Notes under the pieces: generated by a model
The model's database searches: none
The model's input: only the letters and a program-made list of their open reading frames with translations
Told to the model about the DNA's origin: nothing
Made by a program: the position numbers and the translations under genes
Source of the DNA: Litorimonas sp963972195
GTDB taxonomy: Bacteria; Pseudomonadota; Alphaproteobacteria; Caulobacterales; Maricaulaceae
Assembly: GCA_963972195.1 (NCBI GenBank)
Contig: CAXATH010000007.1
Coordinates: 1-64,000 of the forward strand
DNA length: 64,000 bases
Direction: 5' to 3'
Shown: one piece after another, positions 1-8,293 of the stretch
Position numbering within the stretch: position 1 is the first letter of the stretch
Layout of the letters: every line of letters begins with the position of its first letter

Positions 1-1
1 C

Positions 2-493
2 GGAAAAGCGGGCGAAATCGTTTCCTGCGGCCGTATCGTCATGCCGGAATATTTTAATAAAAAGGAAGCTACAAAGGAAGCCCTTTGGGTGGACAGCCAA
101 GGCGTTCATTGGCTTCGCACCGGGGATATAGGATATTTGGACGAAAACGGTTACCTCTACATTGTAGACCGAAAAAAAGACATGATTCTATCCGGCGGAC
201 AGAATGTTTATCCGCAAGATATAGAAGCCGTGATGGCATGCCATGAGGATGTAAAAGATGTCGCTGTCGTCGGCGTAAAAAGCCAGAAGTGGGGCGAAAC
301 TCCGCTCGCCGTTATTGCCGCCAAGAATGGATCAATTGATAAAGAGGCGCTGCGCAGTTGGACGAATGCTAAAGTGGGTAAGCAACAACGTATTGTCGAT
401 ATTGACATAGTGGATGAGATTCCCCGAAATCCAAATGGCAAAATTCTCAAACGCGAACTCCGTAAAAAATATGAAGGCCGTCTCTTTGACTAA
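2..493 (+). CDS. Acyl-CoA ligase (ANL superfamily), C-terminal part only
   Basis: The open frame runs in from the left edge, so only the C-terminal 163 or so residues are present. They match the end of an AMP-forming acyl-CoA synthetase: the TGDIGYLDENGYL segment, the hinge region DRKKDMILSGGQNVYP, and the A10 lysine in PNGKILKREL near the end. In this family the enzyme adenylates a carboxylic acid and transfers it to CoA in the cytoplasm. The acid cannot be read from this fragment. The stop codon lies inside the following hydrolase gene, whose likely start is at 471, so the two are probably co-transcribed and translationally coupled. The internal ATG at 41 is not the true start. Confidence 0.9.
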   Translation, partial: GKAGEIVSCGRIVMPEYFNKKEATKEALWVDSQGVHWLRTGDIGYLDENGYLYIVDRKKDMILSGGQNVYPQDIEAVMACHEDVKDVAVVGVKSQKWGETPLAVIAAKNGSIDKEALRSWTNAKVGKQQRIVDIDIVDEIPRNPNGKILKRELRKKYEGRLFD

Positions 494-1352
494 ACCATTT
501 CAAGATATATTCTATAAAAGTTCGGATGGCCTTGTGCTTTACGCCCGTGATTATGATGATGGGGCAGGGAAGCCCGTTGTTTTAGGCTTGCACGGCCTTA
601 CGCGAAATTCGGACGATTTCCACGACTTAGCTTTACATTTGAGAGATCGATTTAGGATCATCACCGTGGACCAACGGGGCCGCGGGCGATCTGATTATGA
701 TCCAGATTCAAGTCAATACCGTCCGGATATATATTGCGCAGACATGTTTCATCTTCTCGAGCACTTGGGCCTTAAAAAAGTGATTTCGATTGGTACGTCT
801 ATGGGCGGCCTGATGACGATGATAATGGCGTCGCAAAAACCGGAAATTTTTAGGGCCGCCATCATAAACGATATTGGCCCTGAAATTGCGCCTGAAGGAC
901 TTGAGCGCATAAGAAGATATGTCGGCGTAAGCCGTGATTTTGCGTCGTGGGACGAGGCGGCACGGGCCATCAAAAAGCAGCAAACCACTGATGTTTTTCC
1001 ACTTTACACTTCTGAAGACTGGATGGCTTTTGCCAAAAGGGTCTGCAAACAGACGTCTGAGGGACGCATAGAATTCGCCTATGACCCGGCCTTAGCTAAT
1101 CTGTTTAAAGAAGATGATTCTGTTTCCGCGCCCGTTGATATGTGGCCATTCTTTGGCGCTCTTAAATCCATCCCTGTGTTAACCTTGCGCGGAGAGCGTT
1201 CCGATATTTTATCGGCCGAAACCCTTGATAAAATGGCGAAGTCTCACCCGAATTCGGTCGCCGTTACGATCCCGAATATTGGCCACGCGCCCATTCTGAC
1301 CGAACCGGAAAGCCTCGTCGCAATTGATAGCTTTCTAAAGCCCTTCACATGA
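471..1352 (+). CDS. Alpha/beta hydrolase
   Basis: A 293-residue alpha/beta-hydrolase fold protein. Visible motifs are the oxyanion-hole HG in LGLHGLTRNS, the nucleophile elbow GTSMGG (Ser near residue 110), and the catalytic His in NIGHAPIL near the C-terminus, with an acidic residue in RGERSDIL as likely third member of the triad. No signal peptide is seen, so it is cytoplasmic. The frame is open back to an ATG at 414, but the ATG at 471 fits the usual N-terminal length and overlaps the ligase end by only 23 bases. Substrate is unknown; ester or lactone hydrolysis is typical. It sits between an acyl-CoA ligase and an MFS carrier, suggesting a small catabolic operon. Confidence 0.85.
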   Translation: MKAVSLTKPFQDIFYKSSDGLVLYARDYDDGAGKPVVLGLHGLTRNSDDFHDLALHLRDRFRIITVDQRGRGRSDYDPDSSQYRPDIYCADMFHLLEHLGLKKVISIGTSMGGLMTMIMASQKPEIFRAAIINDIGPEIAPEGLERIRRYVGVSRDFASWDEAARAIKKQQTTDVFPLYTSEDWMAFAKRVCKQTSEGRIEFAYDPALANLFKEDDSVSAPVDMWPFFGALKSIPVLTLRGERSDILSAETLDKMAKSHPNSVAVTIPNIGHAPILTEPESLVAIDSFLKPFT

Positions 1353-1401
1353 AAAAACGCGCCTCTAACATCGGAAACTTTTTCCAAAGCTCGGATAGAT
1401 T

Positions 1402-2673
1402 ATGAAAACCCAAACCACCAATCGCTGGTATATCCTATTCATTTTGACGCTGGTCTATTCGCTAAATCATGTGGACCGGCAAATTATGGTGATTTTGTCT
1501 GAGCCAATTAAACAGGAATTCGATCTGAGTGACACGCAAATCGGTCTCTTAACAGGCATCGTTTTCGCAGGTTTTTATGCTATACTTGGTATACCCTTTG
1601 CCGCTTGGGCGGACCGCGGCAATCGCCGTAATATTGTGGCTCTTTCTCTCTCGATTTGGTCAGGAATGACGGCCCTAAGCGGATTTGCGGGAAGCTTCTG
1701 GCAATTAGCGATCGCGCGCATGGGAGTGGGTATTGGTGAAGCAGGCGGCACGCCGCCGGCAACCGCGATGATTGCGGATGTTTTCCCGCCTAAACGCCGC
1801 GCTCTCGCTCTGGGAATCTACACCACTGGCATCAGCCTTGGAATTTTGATCGGGTTTATTTTGGGCGGTGCGATCGCGGCTAAATACGGGTGGCGAATGG
1901 CATTCCTCGTTGCAGGCGTGCCTGGGCTCATATTAGCCGTTGTGCTGATGTTGACAGTTGCAGAACCAAGACGGGGACAATCCGAAGGTCGCCAACAAGA
2001 CGAGGACACACCAAGTGTTAAGGAAACAATCGCTTTTTTCTTAACCCAAAGAGCGATGATAAGTCTACTACTTGGCGGCGTATTTGTCTGTGTCTCCGCC
2101 AACGCATTTCTGGTTGGAATTCCGCTATATCTCATTCGGGTTCATGAGGTTCCGATCGGAGAACTGGGGATTGCGCTAGGTCTTCTTATGGGCGGTTTGG
2201 GCGGCGTCGGCGCCATTGTTGTCGGCGCAATATGTGATAAACTATCACAAAAAGATCTTCGCTGGCGTCCTTGGACAATACTGATAACGGGGCTGATCGC
2301 GTTTCCGTTTATCGTCTGGTTCCTGTATGCACCGGACAAACAAACGGCGTATTGGGTCTATTTCTTCCCTGGGCTTTTTGGACTTCTTTACGCATCAATC
2401 TCCTACACGGCGATGCAAGAACTTGTCCCCGTACAGATGCGCGCCATGGCCTCTGCCGTAATGCTTTTGTCACTAACTTTATTAGGCATTGGTTTAGGCC
2501 CTGTTCTCTTGGGCATGATTTCGGATTATTTTGCAGAGGAGCTGGGGACGCGATCAATTCAGCGCTCACTCACTGTTATCTTGATATTCAACGTCTTAAG
2601 TATCGTGTTCTATTTAGACGCGGCACGTCATTATCGTGAAGGCGTCGCGAATGCTCTTCGATTTGAAAGATAG
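1402..2673 (+). CDS. MFS transporter, spinster-like
   Basis: A 423-residue major facilitator carrier with about twelve hydrophobic segments. The N-terminal VDRQIM and SDTQIGLLTG motifs, the loop AAWADRGNRRNI between helices 2 and 3, and GIGEAGGTPPATAMIADVFPPKRR are characteristic of the spinster-like MFS group common in alphaproteobacterial catabolic clusters. It is an inner-membrane secondary transporter. It follows the hydrolase by 49 bases on the same strand, so it likely belongs to the same operon and moves that pathway's substrate. The substrate itself cannot be read from sequence. Confidence 0.88.
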   Translation: MKTQTTNRWYILFILTLVYSLNHVDRQIMVILSEPIKQEFDLSDTQIGLLTGIVFAGFYAILGIPFAAWADRGNRRNIVALSLSIWSGMTALSGFAGSFWQLAIARMGVGIGEAGGTPPATAMIADVFPPKRRALALGIYTTGISLGILIGFILGGAIAAKYGWRMAFLVAGVPGLILAVVLMLTVAEPRRGQSEGRQQDEDTPSVKETIAFFLTQRAMISLLLGGVFVCVSANAFLVGIPLYLIRVHEVPIGELGIALGLLMGGLGGVGAIVVGAICDKLSQKDLRWRPWTILITGLIAFPFIVWFLYAPDKQTAYWVYFFPGLFGLLYASISYTAMQELVPVQMRAMASAVMLLSLTLLGIGLGPVLLGMISDYFAEELGTRSIQRSLTVILIFNVLSIVFYLDAARHYREGVANALRFER

Positions 2674-2760
2674 GATTTAAGCGATCTGAAAGTATATTTT
2701 CAGAAACTTGAACAAGACTTTTCAAGCCTCTAAGGGATGTGAACTCAGAGGAGGTTGCTA

Positions 2761-3072
2761 ATGTTTGTTGCGGGTTATTGGTGGAAAGTACATCCGGGTA
2801 AAGAAGAGCAATTTCGCGCGGCATGGCGGCGCGGAACGCAGTTGATACAAGAAAACTACGGCAGTTTGGGGTCACGCCTGCACCAGGATAAAGACGGACG
2901 GTTTATCGGCGTAGCCGAATGGCCGGATGAAGCGACTTGGCAAAAAGCTTTTGATGAGAAAATGGCCTATGATGACCCCGAAACGCGTCAGGCGTTTGTA
3001 GAGTCCGTCGCCGATACCGCAGATGAACCTTTATTACTCATGCATGTGACGGATGACCTTCTGATTCGATGA
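2761..3072 (+). CDS. Small ABM-like (antibiotic biosynthesis monooxygenase fold) protein
   Basis: A 103-residue protein with the pattern of the dimeric alpha/beta-barrel ABM superfamily: an N-terminal strand (FVAGYWWKVHPG), a helix beginning EEQFRAAWRR, a second strand (GRFIGVAEWPDEATW) and a C-terminal strand ending in VTDDLLIR. The ATG at 2761 is preceded six bases away by a strong GAGGAGG ribosome-binding site; the frame also opens at TTG 2755, which is inside that site and unlikely. Members act as small oxygenases or as stress-related proteins of unknown role. The partner reaction here is not known. Confidence 0.7.
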   Translation: MFVAGYWWKVHPGKEEQFRAAWRRGTQLIQENYGSLGSRLHQDKDGRFIGVAEWPDEATWQKAFDEKMAYDDPETRQAFVESVADTADEPLLLMHVTDDLLIR

Positions 3073-3092
3073 GGGGTGGTTTGGCGGAGACG

Positions 3093-3112
3093 AATGAAGC
3101 AATCATTTTTTC
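3093..3112 (+). terminator. Weak terminator-like hairpin
   Basis: AATGA (3093-3097), a five-base loop, then TCATT and a run of T. It lies 21 bases after the ABM-like gene. The stem has only five weak pairs, so this is a tentative call for the end of the leading operon. Confidence 0.3.
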
Positions 3113-3123
3113 TGGCTAAGCTT

Positions 3124-4683
3124 TTAACTGGTTTCCTGTCGTCGAAGCTGACTGGCCTGTTTCACAATGCGTAAATCCTTGAGCTTAATCGTTCCAAGAA
3201 TGATAAGGACTAAATTAAAGGTCAGTACAATGAAAAGAGCGGGAAGGCCTCCAAGATTTGAGAGCATTTTAACGCCGTCAATTCCGGATAATGAGGTCAT
3301 GATCCAAGCGGCGATGCCAATCGCGCTGGCCCATACCAGCTTTATGAGAATATGACCTTTTCCCTCAATGTTCTCTGTTCCTTCTGACGCACATAAATTT
3401 GCGATGACGTCAGTGTTAGAGTCAGCTGCCGTGACGTAGGAGATAAATGAAACGCTCACGAACAATATAGCGATGGGCAAAGCAAAAGGCAGATAATCAA
3501 TCACGGCGTATAGCACGTGGTTCGGGCCTTCAGTGTCCAATACCTCTTTTAAAATGCCGGGGTTGGCTCTTTCAATTTTAAGTGCCGTTCCCCCGAAGAT
3601 TGTCATCCAGATCATGGAGAACAAAGCCGGCAGCAGGAAATTCACGACGACGTAAGCACGCACCGTGTAGCCGCGCGAAATTTTCCCGAGAAATAACGCG
3701 GTCAACGGAGCCCAAGCGAGCCAATTTGCCCAATAAAACACCGTCCAACCATTTATCCAGTCTTGATCATTGAAGGGGTCTAAAAGAAGAGAGCGAGGCA
3801 GAAATTCCATTGCGTATTGACCCGCCGACTTTGCGCCCAAGCCCAAGATGTCCCAAGTCGGTCCGGTGATGAGCACGAAAATCATGAGTGCAAAAAATAT
3901 CTTTGTATTTATATCCGACAAAACTCTGATGCCTTTGTGAAGACCGCTTGCAGAAGACAAAAAGAATGCGGTAACAATCGCTCCGGCAACGAATGCCCTA
4001 AGCATCGGACCGGATGTAAAATTACTTACCCGAACAATACCCCCGCTGATGGACATGATCCCAACGCCGAGAACGGCGGTTAATCCGAAAAGCAATGATA
4101 AAAGCGCTAACCCGTCAAGAATATCAGCGCCCTTTTGCGGAATGGGGCGGCGGGTTAAAACTGAAACAGGCGAGGACAGAGAGAACGGCTTTTTCAAATT
4201 GTAGTAAACCAACGCAAATGTCAGTCCAGGAATTGTATAGATTGCATAAGGCGTAAATGCCCAGTGCATGAAAAGTGTGGTCATTGAGAAACGAGTGGCC
4301 AATTCGCCGCCGGGCTTAATCGGTAAGCCTCCGGGGGCGTAAAGATGATAAATTGGCTCGGCCGTCGCCCAGAACAAAATTCCAATTGCGATAGTTGTGG
4401 TAAGCGTAATCGCCAGCCAGCTCCATCGCGTCAGGAACGGTATGGCATCCGGCCCGCCAATCTTGATCTTCCCAAGGGGGGACAAAGCCGCCCAACAGCA
4501 AGTCGCCACAAAAATGAAGGCGCCATAAGCAAAGGCATGAGGGAAAACGGCCAAAATCCAACTATTAATAGCTGTGGTCGTCTTCAAAAAGATACCAGGC
4601 TTCGTCAGGCTTGTTATGACTAGAGTAACAAAAACGAGAAGTGGCATCCAGAATACCACGGGGCGGACATTTAGAGATTTCAC
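3124..4683 (-). CDS. BCCT-family transporter
   Basis: A 519-residue membrane protein of the betaine/carnitine/choline transporter family, close to the family length of about 500-560. It shows the conserved loop SPLGKIKIGG, the FWATAEP segment of the early helices, and the family signature region WTVFYWANWLAWAPLTALF followed by GKISRGYTVR. The usual helix-rich C-terminus with TAADSNTD is present. BCCT members carry quaternary ammonium compounds or some amino acids across the inner membrane with sodium or proton coupling. The substrate is unassigned; the neighbouring peptide/D-amino-acid genes make an amino-acid-like zwitterion possible. It is transcribed convergently to the preceding cluster. 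Confidence 0.88.
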   Translation of the reverse strand: MKSLNVRPVVFWMPLLVFVTLVITSLTKPGIFLKTTTAINSWILAVFPHAFAYGAFIFVATCCWAALSPLGKIKIGGPDAIPFLTRWSWLAITLTTTIAIGILFWATAEPIYHLYAPGGLPIKPGGELATRFSMTTLFMHWAFTPYAIYTIPGLTFALVYYNLKKPFSLSSPVSVLTRRPIPQKGADILDGLALLSLLFGLTAVLGVGIMSISGGIVRVSNFTSGPMLRAFVAGAIVTAFFLSSASGLHKGIRVLSDINTKIFFALMIFVLITGPTWDILGLGAKSAGQYAMEFLPRSLLLDPFNDQDWINGWTVFYWANWLAWAPLTALFLGKISRGYTVRAYVVVNFLLPALFSMIWMTIFGGTALKIERANPGILKEVLDTEGPNHVLYAVIDYLPFALPIAILFVSVSFISYVTAADSNTDVIANLCASEGTENIEGKGHILIKLVWASAIGIAAWIMTSLSGIDGVKMLSNLGGLPALFIVLTFNLVLIILGTIKLKDLRIVKQASQLRRQETS

Positions 4684-5046
4684 TATTTTCCGCCTTAAAC
4701 GTCTAAATTATTATCGCACTCGGAATTCGCCAACTCATTTTTCAAACTACGGCAGTTCCAATGTTTTGTCTGACCAAGCTTGTGAGGATGGGCAATAATA
4801 AGAAAATAAGGGGTATAAGCTAGCGAGTCCACTAACGCAGCGAAAAGGTGTTCTGATTGAAATGTTGAGGCTCTGATAAGAGTTTGAGAGAGGAAGCGGG
4901 TCTACACTCAACTGTTGTATTATCTTCGGGGCATTTTAAGAGTTTTTCTGCAGGAAACCTGCGAACTCTTGGATAGAATTGTTTACTTAGTTTTTTAAGC
5001 GGCCCGCAAGAACGGGCCGCCTGTCTTCCAGCCTATGGAGCAAAAG
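4684..5046. other. Intergenic region upstream of BCCT gene
   Basis: 363 bases between the BCCT gene start and the TonB receptor end. It should hold the BCCT promoter on the minus strand, but no confident -35/-10 pair was picked out. The only clear structure is the hairpin at 4999-5020. The short open frame at 4574-4798 overlaps the BCCT gene and has no ribosome-binding site. Confidence 0.5.
4999..5020 (-). terminator. Hairpin just downstream of TonB receptor gene
   Basis: GCGGCCCG (4999-5006), a six-base loop, then CGGGCCGC (5013-5020): a perfect 8-bp GC stem 27 bases after the TonB receptor stop codon. On the minus strand it is followed by TTAAAAAAC, not a T run, so it is terminator-like but not a textbook intrinsic terminator. 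Confidence 0.5.
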
Positions 5047-7800
5047 CTAGAATTTTGCATCAACTCCGACAGAGAAATAGGTGCCGATCACATCGTAATG
5101 TGGGTTACCTTGCGGAGACAAGGGTGGTTTGGTGTCGAACACATTATTGACGTTACCAGAAATTCTATAGCGATCGGTGATGTTATAATTGACCCCGAGA
5201 TCGACATAGGTGCGGGCGCTGGTTTCGTTGTTTATAAGGTTCGTCAGCAGATGGTCATATAAGCCGCCGTCTACGTAACGGAGGCGGACATTGCCACCTA
5301 GCCTGTCATTATCATACGCCGCGCTAAGCGTTCCGCGCCACTGGGGAACGCCATTGGGAGTACCGGAACCGACATCACCCGCAGTGTCATTACTGCTAAG
5401 ACCAGAGTCGAAGACGAATTTGTCGACATAAGAGGCTATCCCTCTGAACCTCAGGTTTCCGCCTAAGGCAGGTCGAACATAGCTGGCTTCAAAGTCGATA
5501 CCACTTGTCTCGAAACTGGCAATGTTTTGGAAATTTGCCAAGACTTGGGTTACAGTCCCCGTTTCGTCACGGGTGAGGCGCTCACAAGCATCCGTACTGC
5601 CTTGCGCGCAAGCCAGTGTGAGATTTGAGCCGCTCAATGTGGCGATCGCGCCGTCTATCTCGATGTCATAATAATCAACTGAAAAACTGAATCCAGGCAA
5701 TGAAGAGGGTGAAATGGATCCCCCGAAAGTAAGCGTACTACTGATCTCAGGGTTCAAGTCAGGGTTGCCGCCTGTAAATGTCGTGACGAGAGGAGGGTTC
5801 GGATTGTAATCTGGATTGGCCGCTGCGCGGCCGTCCGTGTCCTGATCGACAAGAGGTCTAATATTAATTGATCGGCTAGAGAACAGTTCACTGATGGATG
5901 CTGACCGAATATCTCGTGACCGTGTAATTCGAAGGAGAACATCATCAAACAAACGGGCTGTCCCGCCTGCTTTCCATGACCAGATGCCGCCGCTGGAGCT
6001 GTAATCTGAATAGCGGGCCGCGCCGTTGAAATCGAGTTCGACTTGGTTCTCAACATTGAGCAAAGGCAGGGCAATTTCTGCAAACCCTTCTTGAACATCA
6101 AACTCACCTGATAAATCAGTGGTATAAAGAGGAATACCAAAACCTCCGGCGATGGTTTGGTCGTCGCGCGAACCAGTCAGTTTCTCCCAACGAGATTCAA
6201 AGCCCACGGCAACAGTAACCGGGCCGGCCCAGAGGTCGAAAATGTCGCCTTGAACTTCCATGCCGAGCGCATCAAGTTTACTTGTCGTGAAAGATCGTTG
6301 AGCACTCGTCACATAGTCGAGAGACGCAGCCGAGGCATTGTTTCGCCCAAACGGGTTCAGAGGCGCACAAGACGGGTCGTCATTGGTGGTGTCTGCATCG
6401 GCATTTATTGCGCAGACTATCTGCCCTCCGCTACTTACAGCGTTTACGGCGTTATTAAAGTTAGCGGCCAAACGGGCATTACCGAAAGTTTCATCACTAT
6501 CGACCTCACCATGGCTCAAATAGGCGCTATATTGGAAACGGTCGCCGAAAGTGCCGTCCACGCCAATGGCCCCCTCCATATTTTCACGAATACCTGTGAA
6601 GCGCGTCGTGAGGACATCATCAAAGAACCGATAATAGCCAAAACTATCTTCACCGGCGGCCATTAACTGGCTGCTTACGCTATCTGAAAGGAAAGGGTTA
6701 TCCGCCTGAATATTCAGCGGGGGGATCAGGAAATCTGGTAAGAAGTCGTAGTCAGATTCGGCTCGGCCATAGGTGCCGTCAATCCAAAAGGTAGCATTTC
6801 CGATGTCATAATCGGCTCGGCCATAAACGCTGAGGCGTTCGAAAGGAGTTGAGACCGCAATAGTATCATAGAGACCAATGGCGTCATCGCCTCCCACGCC
6901 TTGGGCATTAGGGCCGCTAAACGCGCGAAGCGTTCCGTCTTCGTTAAAGGTCTGTCCTGCCAGCGTGCCTGATGTAATTAAGCCGCCGGCGCCGCTGATA
7001 CCGAAGGGTAAAGTGTTGACGTCCCGAACCAATTGTTGACCACCTGGCACGGCGATAAAGTTCGCGCTTCCGAGTTCGTCTCTGGAATTGCGGTCTAAGA
7101 CACCGTTATCTTTCACATATTCTGCGCCAATCATGAAATGACCTGCCCCATTCCCAAATGAAGTTCCGTAACTTCCGTCGAGACCGTACCTATCGCCATC
7201 GCCGCGAGAGGACACGCCGTAATCAGCGCCAACTCTCAGGCCTTCAAGTTCGTCATTTAGAATAATGTTGACGACACCGGCAACCGCATCAGAGCCCCAG
7301 GCGGCCGAAGCGCCACCCGTAACAACTTCGACCCTGGAAATAAGGCTTTGCGGTACATAATTGAGGTTGCTGTCTCCGACAAACCGTCGGCCATTGATAA
7401 GAGTAAGAGTACGGTTCGTTCCCAAACCCCTTAAATCCACCGGGGCCGTGCCGCTGCTCGTATTGCCGATGGAGACAGTAGGCGTTACCGTGGGACGGAA
7501 TTGAGGTTGATCATTTAAGACTTGTTGAATGTTGGGCCGATTGCCTTCTGCAATTTCCTCCGCGCCGATAACTGTCGTCGGCGTCGGCTGATCAAATCCG
7601 GCTTTTTTAATACGAGAACCCGTAACGATGATCGTATCCATACTATCTTCGGACTGGTTAACATCAGAGGGTGTGATTTGCTCCGGAGAAGATTGACCAA
7701 AGGCTGTGCTTGCGGAAGCCAGCGCAAAAGTTACCCCAAGGGCTGCAATATGCCCGTTACGTAAAAGCGCCCGGCGCCCGACAAGTGAATTGGTTTTCAT
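5047..7800 (-). CDS. TonB-dependent outer-membrane receptor
   Basis: A 917-residue TonB-dependent receptor. It begins with a signal peptide ending near FALASASTAFGQ (about residue 36), then a TonB-box/plug start TIIVTGSRIKKAG, the plug motif PVDLRGLGTNRTLTLINGRR and SRVEVVTGGASAAWGSDAVAGVVNI, and a long beta-barrel ending in the aromatic VGVDAKF. Such proteins import scarce solutes through the outer membrane using TonB-ExbBD energy. It is at the edge of a peptide/D-amino-acid island, and its gene diverges from an exported serine hydrolase, so a peptide-like ligand is a reasonable inference. Ligand specificity is not readable from sequence. Confidence 0.93.
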   Translation of the reverse strand: MKTNSLVGRRALLRNGHIAALGVTFALASASTAFGQSSPEQITPSDVNQSEDSMDTIIVTGSRIKKAGFDQPTPTTVIGAEEIAEGNRPNIQQVLNDQPQFRPTVTPTVSIGNTSSGTAPVDLRGLGTNRTLTLINGRRFVGDSNLNYVPQSLISRVEVVTGGASAAWGSDAVAGVVNIILNDELEGLRVGADYGVSSRGDGDRYGLDGSYGTSFGNGAGHFMIGAEYVKDNGVLDRNSRDELGSANFIAVPGGQQLVRDVNTLPFGISGAGGLITSGTLAGQTFNEDGTLRAFSGPNAQGVGGDDAIGLYDTIAVSTPFERLSVYGRADYDIGNATFWIDGTYGRAESDYDFLPDFLIPPLNIQADNPFLSDSVSSQLMAAGEDSFGYYRFFDDVLTTRFTGIRENMEGAIGVDGTFGDRFQYSAYLSHGEVDSDETFGNARLAANFNNAVNAVSSGGQIVCAINADADTTNDDPSCAPLNPFGRNNASAASLDYVTSAQRSFTTSKLDALGMEVQGDIFDLWAGPVTVAVGFESRWEKLTGSRDDQTIAGGFGIPLYTTDLSGEFDVQEGFAEIALPLLNVENQVELDFNGAARYSDYSSSGGIWSWKAGGTARLFDDVLLRITRSRDIRSASISELFSSRSINIRPLVDQDTDGRAAANPDYNPNPPLVTTFTGGNPDLNPEISSTLTFGGSISPSSLPGFSFSVDYYDIEIDGAIATLSGSNLTLACAQGSTDACERLTRDETGTVTQVLANFQNIASFETSGIDFEASYVRPALGGNLRFRGIASYVDKFVFDSGLSSNDTAGDVGSGTPNGVPQWRGTLSAAYDNDRLGGNVRLRYVDGGLYDHLLTNLINNETSARTYVDLGVNYNITDRYRISGNVNNVFDTKPPLSPQGNPHYDVIGTYFSVGVDAKF

Positions 7801-8293
7801 TTCTAACTCCCTCTAGGTTTATTTTGTTGCTTCAACGATTCTTGCGACCGTATTTCAAAAGCGTGATTTCCCCATTTTATTTCATGGCATCTGAAAAAAC
7901 TTCTCAGAATAGGATGGATTTCTCATATTGTCCTTCGTCGCACAAGGTTATGCAGGACGCAATAGAAATCTGAGAAATATAGAATCTTGATCAAATCGCT
8001 GAACTTTTGTGCCGAGCCCCTTAAATACAAAGCGGGTATTAGTGCGCCATTTGGCCCTTTTTGCAGGGGGAGTGATGGTCTGATTTCGTCGGTAAATCCC
8101 GTCAAAGCGCGTTTTTTGAGCGTGACCGGGTAAACTGTTTGATGTCAGCCTGCTTAAGTGGTGAAGCCATTAGTCACCAACCTAAAACAGATCCTGAGCA
8201 CAAAATAAATTGCGAAACGCCGAAGAATTGACAGTTAAATACCCTTGTGCCAATCTTATCCTGATTAGAGAAACCATAAAAGGCGGGCCATTG
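7801..8293. other. Divergent control region between TonB receptor and serine hydrolase
   Basis: 493 bases without a convincing gene. The rightward promoter and operator at 8228-8270 are described separately. On the left, AGAATAGGA at 7906-7914 resembles half of the same operator and could serve the TonB receptor, but the match is poor. Small open frames at 7710-7973 and 7923-8105 have no coding character. Confidence 0.5.
8228..8270 (+). promoter_or_regulatory. Promoter with TCCTGATTAGAG operator, before serine hydrolase
   Basis: TTGACA at 8228-8233, a 17-base spacer, CAATCT at 8251-8256, then TCCTGATTAGAG at 8259-8270. The same arrangement (TTGACA-like box, 17-18 bases, -10, then this 12-mer) recurs at 15446-15486, 16369-16409, 33685-33725 and 33812-33851. 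Transcription starting at about 8263 supports the ATG at 8294 as start codon. Confidence 0.7.

Noticed and set aside
6157..6666. A 169-codon open frame on the plus strand
   Set aside because: Antisense to the TonB receptor barrel; no family features.
7903..7914. CTCAGAATAGGA upstream of the TonB receptor as a sixth or seventh operator
   Set aside because: Only 8 of 12 bases match and the -35/-10 elements are poor; the receptor may still be co-regulated, but this site does not show it.
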